Below are positions 55,995 through 64,000 of a DNA stretch of 64,000 nt, piece by piece. The notes beneath the pieces were generated by a model that worked only from the letters and a program-made list of their open reading frames with translations, was not told the origin of the DNA and did no database searches. Source of the DNA: Bolinopsis microptera (Eukaryota; Ctenophora; Tentaculata; Lobata; Bolinopsidae); contig NC_087084.1 in assembly GCF_026151205.1 (NCBI RefSeq), forward strand, positions 12,427,453-12,491,452, written 5' to 3'. The translations under genes were made by a program, and so were the position numbers. Position 1 is the first letter of the stretch, and every line of letters starts with the position of its first letter.

Positions 55995-57304
55995 CTGGGG
56001 TCTCCAGTGTGATGATTAGTATCATTGTTTTTTGCTCTGACACAGTGACAACACTTGAAAACATGATCATCAGTCTTTTTTAAGCAATCTCGTGATTCAT
56101 GATTTTCAGAGCAAAACCCACAAACTGGATCAGTTTTATTTTTACATTCTTTGCTGTAATGACCATACTCCTGGCAATTGAAACATCTAAGAACAAAGAT
56201 ACTGTCATAGACTTTACACATAGACTGGTATCCAATAAACACCTTGTTCCCTTGCTGAGCAATTATGGATCTAATAACATTGCTGACTTTTACAATAGCC
56301 TTAAAGATGTCTTTATTGTTTTTGAGAGGTTTAACAGCCAAGATTTCGATCATTTTATCATCATTAGAAGTAGAAGAACTATCGAGAAGCTTTGATATCC
56401 CAGGATTTTGTTTTTCAAGCATAGATTTTAGTTCCTCCACGGTATATTCTCTTGATAATCCTACAATGTGGACAGTTGGTACTCTTGTTGATACTTTTAC
56501 AACAGAATGCTGCTCATCTTTGAGTTGTTTAGTCAGAACATCAACATCGTGTTGAGAATTGAGAACAATTCCAGTAGTATCAGATTTCTGCAAGTGGAAG
56601 GTACTACTTACTGAGAGGCCGTTCTCAATACAAATCTTTTCTAGTTTTTTTGAACTGATGAGTTTACCTTGACTGTCCTTTTGTACTGAAACCACTTTTT
56701 TCATGTTTTCTGTTCTCTGCTTATCATTCCAAGGATTATATTCGTTGTTAGACTCAGAGATTGATGAAGTTTGATGTGTAGCTGCACTCTTGTTTTGGGA
56801 TATCATGGTTTTTAGCTCTTTTAACTCCAACAATAAAGAATTGTTGACTGCATCAATTTTGTGGTCCAAAAGAGTAAATTTATCTGATTTATTAGCAGCT
56901 TTTTTCTTTCCTTTGTTAACTTTACAAAAATCACACACAAATGTAAAGTTACCATGCCTTCTAGCAAACACACCATCTTTGTTGGAAGCCTTAATAAAGC
57001 TGTTAAAGAATGAAGATGGGCAGATTATGTCTTTACCATCTTTTTCAGTACCATCTTCCTTCACACAAACAGCATGAAATAATCTATCGCATTCCCAGCA
57101 AGGTAACGCTTTATCTCCTGCTTTACTATCCGAACACGATGAACACTGACCATTAGAAATGATAGCATAGTTCAACAGATCTGAAGAAACACTTTCCTGA
57201 GGTCGGGTAGTAACAATTTCCTGAGAGGTCTGTGAAGTTTCTGATACAGTCTCTAATTGGACGTCTGACGTTGGTCCCAACAAATGATTTTCACCACCTT
57301 TCAT
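55928..57304 (-). CDS. LINE ORF1 protein with PHD-like and zinc-knuckle motifs
   Basis: A 458-residue frame. Near residues 50-130 there is a C-x2-C ... CWEC ... H-x2-C ... CDFC arrangement like a PHD finger (CSSCSDSKAGDKALPCWECD). Near residues 370-430 there are CFNCQEYGHYSKEC and CGFCSENHESRDC zinc knuckles and a further Cys/His cluster. ORF1 proteins of CR1/L2/Jockey-type LINEs bind the element RNA, and this Gag-like layout fits. The middle is Ser/Lys-rich with an RRM-like stretch possible (VHIVGLSREYTVEELKSML). The start is the first ATG of the frame. Confidence 0.82.
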   Translation of the reverse strand: MKGGENHLLGPTSDVQLETVSETSQTSQEIVTTRPQESVSSDLLNYAIISNGQCSSCSDSKAGDKALPCWECDRLFHAVCVKEDGTEKDGKDIICPSSFFNSFIKASNKDGVFARRHGNFTFVCDFCKVNKGKKKAANKSDKFTLLDHKIDAVNNSLLLELKELKTMISQNKSAATHQTSSISESNNEYNPWNDKQRTENMKKVVSVQKDSQGKLISSKKLEKICIENGLSVSSTFHLQKSDTTGIVLNSQHDVDVLTKQLKDEQHSVVKVSTRVPTVHIVGLSREYTVEELKSMLEKQNPGISKLLDSSSTSNDDKMIEILAVKPLKNNKDIFKAIVKVSNVIRSIIAQQGNKVFIGYQSMCKVYDSIFVLRCFNCQEYGHYSKECKNKTDPVCGFCSENHESRDCLKKTDDHVFKCCHCVRAKNNDTNHHTGDPRCSAFVEHQKRIKKTIPFYQSK

Positions 57305-57540
57305 ATCAGCGGGCTTTTCCAGTGTGTATAAATTGTACTTGTATAGTACTTGTATAGTACCGTTAAAGGCACAGCACCAACAATGTGCAGTAGCAGGGGC
57401 AACTGGCAGTTAAAAATTGCCGATATAACAGAGATAAGGGAGCTCTGTTTTCAACACGTAACAAAACTGCAAAAATAATAATATCTAATAATTATATACT
57501 ATCGATATTTTATTTATTTTCCAACAGACGACAACTTCCT

Positions 57541-57558
57541 GTTTTTTTTTTTTTTTTT
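57541..57558. repeat. Poly(T) tract
   Basis: Eighteen T in a row, right of the LINE. It could be the poly(A) end of a minus-strand retroposed sequence, but nothing recognisable adjoins it. Confidence 0.6.
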
Positions 57559-58440
57559 CCTTCTATATTAGTTACTCATATCTCTTGTACAGACTGTTCT
57601 ACAAGGACATTGACAGATGATACTCATATTAGGCATTCATTATTGCATCTAAATTATTTCACTTGCATTAGGTTTAGAAATTTATTCTCTGGTTAACAGA
57701 TTTCAAATGTTTAATTAATTTGTAGTATGATAGTATATAAGAAGTTATTTAATTTTGCTTGGGATGTTGTGTTGACTGTTATGTTGGGGTTTAGTGGTGG
57801 TATGGAATTTGAATTTTATATAAATTTACACTATGAGGTTGGGGCATTTTGCATAGTAAATATGGTTACTACTCCTATATATCATATTATTTGATTGGTA
57901 TTCGATTTCTGATTATTTCCCTAGGAATATTAGTAAAACAAAGTATTTTAGTAAAACAAAGTATTTTATTTATTAGCAGTGCAATCAATTCATATGATAT
58001 AATTATAAGAATATAATAGTCTGTCACACCTTAACATTTAAAAGGTGATTCTAAGTGACACAAATGGAAAATTTTAAGAAAAGACGGATCAAAACACAGA
58101 TCCAAGGACAAGGAGACCCCACTGCAGGACCATACATGCTATTGGCTTGTGCATGGCCCAAAAGGTTCCAGTTGTCCAGGAAACTGTACGTAGCTGGTCA
58201 ACTAGTTTTAGATTCAGACTAGGCTTGATGAGTTCTGGGGTTTCTAGAGGTAAGATTTGATGGTGCCAGGTTTGTTCAGGCGGACATGGAAATTATGCGA
58301 GGAATATATAGGTATATAAAAATCATATCAATATAAAAATAGATCCAAAAATAGATCCAAAGATTCACACGGCAGTCAGGGAACTTCCAGACAGGATGCT
58401 TTTGAAACAGGTATAATTAGCGCTTTTGTAATTAGTTGTA
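57559..58440. other. Unassigned sequence between mobile-element fragments
   Basis: AT-rich with short direct repeats (AGTAAAACAAAGTATTTTA at about 57932 and 57952; ATCCAAA words near 58340). No coding sequence recognised. Part may be 3' UTR of the neighbouring minus-strand LINE fragment. Confidence 0.3.
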
Positions 58441-58967
58441 TGCAAGGGATGGGATGCTGATTGACTAAGCTGGTTCAATGCCCCAGCTATTTAGGGGGAG
58501 CCACTCAATTTCACGCCCAGGTGTTGTCAATTGCTGGGTTTCAAGTAAGAGCTTTTTGATACGGCACTTGATAATTGAGATGGGGGAGGAAAGGTCGGAA
58601 AATTTACTAGAGCCAGGGACCATGACATTGTTTTCATTAGGAGTGCATTTGTCGAATATTTTATCAACCAAACTGTTCCATATAGTCGTACCTTTGAAGA
58701 CAAAATTGTGTTTAGAAATTTTAAGTTTGTGTCGGGGGACCCGCATAGTTTGGCTACATGCTCTGGAACTTGTTTGGAATAAACTTGTCAGAGAGATAGG
58801 TTGATGCAGTTTCAAGATTTTAAACAGTTCAGTGGATATATGTTGGGTGTACAGGTTGTGGATTGACATGATTTTCTCGGTATTGAATATTGGCTTAGTG
58901 TTTTCCAAAGCAAAGCTCCTTTTTGCGATGTGTTCACTGTATGGTCTTGCACGTGCACATGTTTCAT
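58441..58967 (-). mobile_element. LINE C-terminal fragment, copy 1
   Basis: Minus-strand frames (main one 58465-58908) encode the C-terminal part of a CR1/Jockey-like LINE protein: ETCARARPYSEHIAKRSFA, then FKILKLHQPISLTSLFQTSS, then TTIWNSLVDKI. The fragment at 60104-60975 has the same order (TCARTREFDSQ, FKILKLRCPASLQQHYQSS, TKIWNTIAPKL), so both are one family. The 5' end stops at 58967 at one arm of a 23-bp inverted repeat. Confidence 0.7.
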
Positions 58968-59139
58968 ACGGAGCGGTTCTTCAAAGATCTAATATGATTA
59001 TTATATCTCAATTTGGCTTTAGGTAGGGTGCCCTGCTAAAAGAACTGGATTCTTCCAGGAAGCATCCCGTGCACAGAGCTTGGTCTACATATATATTAAA
59101 TTATTAACCATTCATTCTGTATGTGCACGAAAATTTATT

Positions 59140-59378
59140 TCAATCAATCAAAACTGGCGTGTCTTCAACAGTGATGTTCACTGTGGCTTCTTTCGTGTAT
59201 GGCCGTTGAGAGGTTGCTTTTATACCAATGACCATAGCCTCAGTCTTTTTACCATTGAATCTGATACCTCCCTGGGCACCATACATACACAAAAGGTCAG
59301 TTGTTTCTTGAAGACCTTCCTCGCTGTTATCCAGTGCAGCCATGTCATCTGCATAGTCTGTATCTAACACAGTGATAT
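59140..59378 (-). mobile_element. Reverse transcriptase fragment with YADD (RTE-like), 3' part
   Basis: Encodes LDTDYADDMAALDNSEEGLQ, then GGIRFNGKKTEAMV, the YADD and following motifs of an RTE-type reverse transcriptase. It is the likely continuation of the fragment at 61010-61720, split by the LINE insert at 59379-60981. Confidence 0.7.
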
Positions 59379-60981
59379 CATCAGTTAAACAAAAATTTCA
59401 GTTAAACAAAAATTTCAATTTTATGCCATTTATTACAGATTAAACAAGTTTACAATAAATCAATTTGATATTTAACGGAATCCTAATTCAATGTGCAGTA
59501 TGGTTGTCACTCTTTAAATAGATTAGATATAGGTTGACGGGGCAAAGGAGTGTGCGTGCTGTTCGCTATTGCTCACACCAAACGGCAACCTAGTAAATGT
59601 TTTGTATGAACACCGGTCTCCATCACGACACAAAATTAGGATTGTAGAATTTATTGTATAACTATTAGTGCAGTGGAGGTAGCGGTGTGGTGCATTAATA
59701 GAGTGACAGCCTACTGATTTAGAGTTGTTTTTAAGTGAGCATAATGGGTGTATTTTTGGATCTAATGGCAACTTTAAAATTTGTTCTTTTAATCATTTAT
59801 TAAATATCAGTTTAAAAATATATAAATCTGGAATCTGTTCACTCTGTGAACCAGTCCTTTAAAAAAAATTCCAAAAACCCTCCTAAATTAAATATTAAAA
59901 ACGTCTCAGTAATGGAAATAGTCATACAATTAAGAAATTATTTAAATTCTTAATATCTACCTAAGAGAAAAATACCTACCTAAGTCAATTTCTACCTGTA
60001 ATACACTAAATATTAGGTTAAATACATAGGTGGTGGAGTCAGCACACATTTACCAAAATCAAAATTGTTTAATAGGAGGAGCCTGTGGGCCGAGATCACT
60101 GGATTAAATTTGATGAAGGGGATTGTTTTCAAATGACAGCTGCATTATGTCATAATCGCTTGTGGTCCATGCCGAATCATTATAAGCATGTTGCAGCTTT
60201 AGAAGTGCCTTTTTCAGGCGACTTTTAGCAAGGCTAATCTTGTAGGAGTAGTCAAAGAGCTTAAGTTTAGGTGCAATTGTGTTCCAAATTTTGGTGGATC
60301 TTGATATAAAGTCATTAGATGGGAGTTGTGAAATGATAGTGGTTTCCTTTCTAGAAGATGACTGATAATGCTGTTGCAGTGATGCTGGGCACCTTAGTTT
60401 TAGTATTTTAAAAACTTCCATAAATGTGTGATATGTATATAAATTTTTGAAAGCCAGGATGTTTTGTTGCTTGAAAAGTGGTTTACAGTGCTCTAGTTGG
60501 AAGAATGTATGGTCAAGTGCCTGGCTGTCAAACTCTCTTGTTCTTGCACATGTAAGGAACTTGTTTAGGTATGCCTCTTTATCACCAAAGAGGACCCGTA
60601 CACAGTGCTTCTGAGACAGCCAGATACTTGCTGTCCTAAAGAGTGCTGCATCACCCCAAACTGAGATACAATATGTGAGGTGGGATTCAAATAGTGTGTG
60701 GTAGAGGTCTTTATGGAGTTCCTTTGGTACAGAGTCCCTAATTCTATTTAAGGTGGCAGAGGCATAGTTTAACTTTCGTTTAAGTGCTGTTATATGAGGC
60801 CCCCAGGAAAGCTGTTCGTCAATAACAACTCCAAGAAACTTAGTTGCTTTGGTTTTTTTAATTGGAAAGCCATCAATATGGAGTTGAAGCGAATCTGGCA
60901 ATTCTACTGGTTTACTAGCCTTTGGTTTAAAATGCATATAACAGCACTTTGGTTTAAAATGCATATAACAAGCGGACTGAT
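59379..60981 (-). mobile_element. CR1/Jockey-like LINE C-terminal fragment, copy 2, inserted in another LINE
   Basis: The main frame 60104-60964 (286 aa) encodes the region after the RT catalytic core: KATKFLGVVIDEQLSWGPHI, the thumb-like ESHLTYCISVWGDA and a C-terminal TKIWNTIAPKL. The catalytic YADD is missing, so the copy is 5'-truncated. Its MHFKPK start is tandemly duplicated. The 3' end carries a tandem CAGTTAAACAAAAATTT (two copies, 59379-59412). It separates two parts of an RTE-like element, so it is the younger insertion. Confidence 0.72.
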
Positions 60982-61720
60982 AGATCTTTGAAGAACCGCT
61001 CCGTGGGACACCACTTTGTTGCTTTCTGTTCTCTCAGCAGCCACATTGAGGCAGACATTAAAAAGTGGGGGACCCTGAATGTCTCCTTGGCCACTGCCTG
61101 AACTTACTTCAAACCATTCTCATAGTTCACCATTGTGTCTAACAGCACTGACAGTTCCATTAAAGAATGCCTGTATTATTCGAATGTATTTACATGGCAG
61201 GCCATAATGACTGAAAGCTTTCCAAATATAATTCCTGTCGATAGAATCAAAAGCTGCCTTGAAGTCCACAAAATTTACATACAGGGGGAGATTATATTCA
61301 ATGCAGTTATGTATAATAGTGCGGAGTGAATAAATCTGATCAATGCATGATCTTTTCTTTCTAAACCCACACTGATTGTCTCGTAGCAAACTTTCTAAAC
61401 CGTCACTCATGCGTTGTAATATGATGATTTGATACAGTTTAGATGCTGTAGATCTTAGAGTGATCCCCCTATTATAGGAGCAATAAGAGGTATCACCCTT
61501 CTTTGGTACAATTATCACGATGCCTTTCAACCAGTCGTCAGGCACTGCTTCTGAATTCCAAACTTTTGAGAACAATTTCTCCATCCTATCCACAAGACCA
61601 CTTGCCCCATACTTTAACTGCTCATTAGAGATTGCGTCAATCCCAGCACTTTTGTGGTTCTTCAATTTTTTGAGACAGTTTAAAATCTCAAGTCTAGTGA
61701 GACAGTTCCTTAATCCCAAA
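60982..61720 (-). mobile_element. Reverse transcriptase fragment (RTE-like), 5' part
   Basis: Encodes NHKSAGIDAISNEQLKYGA, GFRKKRSCIDQIYSLRTI, YVNFVDFKAAFDSIDRNYIW and, past a TGA near 61120, SSGSGQGDIQGPPLFNVCLN. These are RT motifs of RTE-type LINEs. The in-frame stop and the split by another element show it is dead. The rest of the RT (YADD) lies at 59140-59378. Confidence 0.78.
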
Positions 61721-61894
61721 TATTCGTTAATGTTAGCAAATATTTGGGAAAAGGGTATTCGTCTTCTGAGCTCGAGATCTTTCCTTCACGAGCCCGATAA
61801 TAATTAAGCTGAGAACTATATTGGCGAGAGAGACTGGTGCCACTCGATAAGCCGGTTAAAGCGTATAATAGCATCTATGACATTCAAGTACATT

Positions 61895-62722
61895 TTAACC
61901 CATTAGGGACGATAGGGTCGTTTACGACCCACCTTTTCTAGAGGCTATAGAGGACAAACCATAATACTAAACGCCACGAATCTTTCACACATATGCTCAA
62001 AATGTATTGGGCTACACTATTGACTTTCCAGTCGAGACCCAATTAATTACTAACAACTAAATAATTAGGTTAATTAGTCGTCATAATTGAAAAATATTTC
62101 ACTTTACTTCTTGCCTTGATTGGGACATTAAAACTTTATGTAGGCTTATTTTGTTAAGGACAAAATAGTTGCGGGCAACGATTTTCTTGAGACATGTGAA
62201 AAGCCCGTGATAATCAGATGTTCACAAACAGAGCTAAACGCTGTTTACTAACTGCGGTCGCATACGACCCACTCGTCCGGGTCGCAAACGACCCATCAAG
62301 GTTTTTCGGCTTTAACTTCTGAAACAAAGACGTTAGGATAAAATAGAAACTGTAGCATAAGTTAAAAACATATGGTCAATACTGTGTGACTCTAACTTTT
62401 TAAAAATAAAGAATTTGGGTCATTAACGACCCACTCGGCTCACTTGCTTATTACTACATATGTCCATGTAACCTCTTGAATTCAGCCTAAAGCATGACAT
62501 CATAAGTTCAAAATCGCCTCTCAGCAAGTGATAATCATCATAAACTGCGAAAAATCGGTTAAATGGGTCATTAGCGACCCACTAAGACCACAAAATCGAT
62601 TAATTAAATATAATGTTGTCAAACTTTTACAAATATTAGTATAAAAACATGTTATATCTTGGTCATTACTCCTGTACGTTGATTTAACTTTTAAAATCGA
62701 TCAACTGGGTCAATAACGACCC
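61895..62722. mobile_element. piggyBac-like end with array of GGGTC/GACCC palindromes
   Basis: TTAA at 61895-61898 is followed by CCCATTAGGGACGATAGGGT. The quasi-palindrome GGGTCGTTTACGACCC (or near variants such as GGGTCATTAACGACCC) occurs at 61915, 62255, 62279, 62417, 62565 and 62707; the last four are 138-148 bp apart and most are followed by ACT or ACC. A TTAA site next to CCC and subterminal GGGTC...GACCC repeats are typical of piggyBac elements as I know them. No transposase frame and no right end were found, so it is non-autonomous or cut. Confidence 0.5.
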
Positions 62723-63129
62723 ACTCGGAAGTTGAACCACTTCATCAATTATGATCAGTATCATGCTGTTCCACCATCAAGAAAGACACTCGTAGGTCTT
62801 AATTCCACGCAAACCACGGGTGGCTGACTACTAGCCCTTCTGAGATCCAGGGCCAACTGAAGGGCCGTCATCACTCATCAAAGAGCTGCGAGAATAACAC
62901 TACTGCATATGCCTGGAGTTGCGTCCTGACTAATACTATGGTGCGTGGAAATCTGTACCGAAAGGACCGTGGCCGGGCCGGGCCGCAAAAGAAAAGGAAT
63001 CGGCCCTCGTTCCTAACTTGCTAGGTAATAGCCATACTGTTGTTGTTGCTTATTAGATTCTGTTACCTTTTTCGTCAATTTCGAATCTTGGTAAACGACC
63101 TGCTACAACCCACCGCTTGAGACCCAGGG
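62723..63129. other. Unassigned, moderately GC-rich sequence
   Basis: No frame or RNA gene recognised. The right half includes a CCGGGCCGGGCC word (about 62970). Confidence 0.3.
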
Positions 63130-63142
63130 TCCCACGGTGATC

Positions 63143-63493
63143 TTCTTCTTCTTCGTAGGGGGCAGTGGTCTTTACTACTAAGGAATAGATCAAAACCACT
63201 ATAAGATAGAGCATTGAAGCCCTGTGCTTACCCCGGTAAAGTTAATCTGTGAAGAAAGCAAGGTTAAGCCTTGTCCTCTCCACATTTGGTAAAAAGTTTT
63301 GTTGCTTGTATGAAGCCGATGATCCTTGGTAATGAGAACTTGTCCACTATATCTGTCACACTGAGGTAGAAGGCTTGTACTTATTGATGTGGTAGTTTAG
63401 TTCACTATGTCCCGTGAGGAATTGTGTTGCTGTTCTTGTGCTCTCTTTGCCAAGTTTCGGGATTGATCTGGCGAACTTTTGTCTCCATTTGTC
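63143..63493 (-). mobile_element. Second LINE tail, 13-bp target duplication
   Basis: Flanked by TCCCACGGTGATC at 63130-63142 and 63494-63506. It is similar along its length to the tail at 40463-41044 (for example CCCTGTGCTTACCCCGGTAA and GAAGCC(A/G)ATGATCCTTGGTA), with an internal deletion that removes the zinc-motif part. The GAA-rich 3' tail is the same. The open frame is lost. Confidence 0.75.
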
Positions 63494-63506
63494 TCCCACG
63501 GTGATC

Positions 63507-64000
63507 AGATCATGTCACTCAAGAAAAATCCCCTGAACGAAGTATACGAGATATCAGCTGTAACCTTGGGTAAATACTGAAAGACGAGTGGTCAAATTGC
63601 ATATTCTAATCCAACATGCCAATCAGTTTTTTTTTTCATTCCTAGAAAGTACGAGAATAACTAAACAACTGCTGCATTCAGATGGCTACAGCTCTGTGAA
63701 TAAGGACAAGGAAAAAAATTAAAGCCCCCCCCCCTCCCCCCCGCCCCCCCCCCCCCCCCCCCCCCATTTGGCTGGCGGTGCTGCAACCTGCAATCTCTCA
63801 GACAACTACCTTGTTGTGGGTAACAAACCCCGCAACAACGAGGCAGCTTTCAAAACGAAAAAAAGTATTACGTAATCGGCCGAGAGGGAGGGGAGTTTCC
63901 GAATGATTACGCTTGTGTAATTTTGACATAATAGCTATGTGGTGGGGGGGGGGGGGGGGGGCGTAAAAATTGTCCAATAAGTGATTACGTAATATATGAA
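63507..64000. repeat. Edge region with C and G homopolymer tracts
   Basis: C tract at 63725-63765 and G tract at 63944-63961. Between them, an imperfect hairpin (TTGTTG ... CAACAA, 63811-63842) and ACGTAAT words. ATTACGTAAT-like text appears on both sides of the G tract. No gene seen. Confidence 0.6.

Larger units (their letters stand above)
53035..57304 (-). mobile_element. Nearly full-length two-ORF LINE (CR1/Jockey-like)
   Basis: On the minus strand, ORF1 (55928-57304) is followed with a 67-bp overlap by ORF2 (55994 down to 53223). ORF2 has endonuclease and reverse transcriptase and is broken by two frameshifts. The 3' UTR probably runs to an ATT-rich simple repeat near 53035. I could not identify the 5' boundary (perhaps about 57400) or the target duplication. 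The long frames suggest a young insertion of a family recently active in this genome. Confidence 0.8.

Noticed and set aside
63811-63842. A tRNA-like or small RNA hairpin near the right edge
   Set aside because: Only a short imperfect stem; no tRNA arms or conserved loops.

Overview
The window is nuclear DNA of an animal. It is AT-rich and holds many short coding exons bounded by GT/AG splice sites, long introns, simple repeats, LINE retrotransposons and cut-and-paste elements. The main content is a cluster of three type IV-like collagen genes. Each encodes a signal peptide, a short Cys-x2-Cys knot, a long interrupted Gly-X-Y helix with a conserved GCNGT(K/R)G site, and, where the 3' end is present, a type IV-type NC1 (C4) domain. 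Several collagen IV genes, a head-to-head pair and an LDLa-type GPCR suggest a non-bilaterian animal. A ctenophore is my first guess (inference, moderate to low confidence); cnidarian, placozoan or sponge are not excluded.

Layout. 1-5107 (-): collagen A, 5' part, 13 exons, running off the left edge. 5108-6485: head-to-head intergenic region with four CACGTG E-boxes at about 20-bp spacing. 6486-25771 (+): collagen B, 31 exons, with a one-base frameshift in exon 13 and a truncated NC1; a decayed exon for the missing NC1 half follows at 25929-26060. The 8.8-kb fourth intron of B holds a 2.5-kb DNA transposon (8530-11006), an antisense two-exon gene for an LDLa-repeat relaxin/GRL101-type GPCR (11402-14782), and a broken duplicate of that gene's 5' end (about 16320-16780). 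25772-35600: about 10 kb with no clear gene, but a heptamer satellite, a C homopolymer tract, hairpins, and a second CACGTG array just before collagen C. 35626-50202 (+): collagen C, 38 exons, apparently complete (about 1,626 aa), with its ATG split by an intron; one of its introns is tandemly duplicated and carries a TA-flanked element and a LINE tail. 52104-52799 (-): last three exons of an unrecognised gene. 53223-57304 (-): a nearly full-length two-ORF CR1/Jockey-like LINE. 57500-64000: nested LINE fragments, a piggyBac-like array of GGGTC/GACCC palindromes, another LINE tail and C/G homopolymers.

How it fits together. A and B are divergent partners with room for a shared promoter, as in vertebrate COL4A1/COL4A2. 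C is a tandem relative of B: exon by exon, their helix coding lengths add up to the same totals although introns sit at different places. B seems to be degrading (frameshift, lost NC1 half, lost donor site), while C looks intact and may have taken over. Matching E-box clusters before A/B and before C suggest common bHLH control.

Exon boundaries were assigned by hand from splice consensus, phase continuity and the Gly-X-Y frame; lengths were checked for phase. Function statements rest on recognised family motifs, not on searches.
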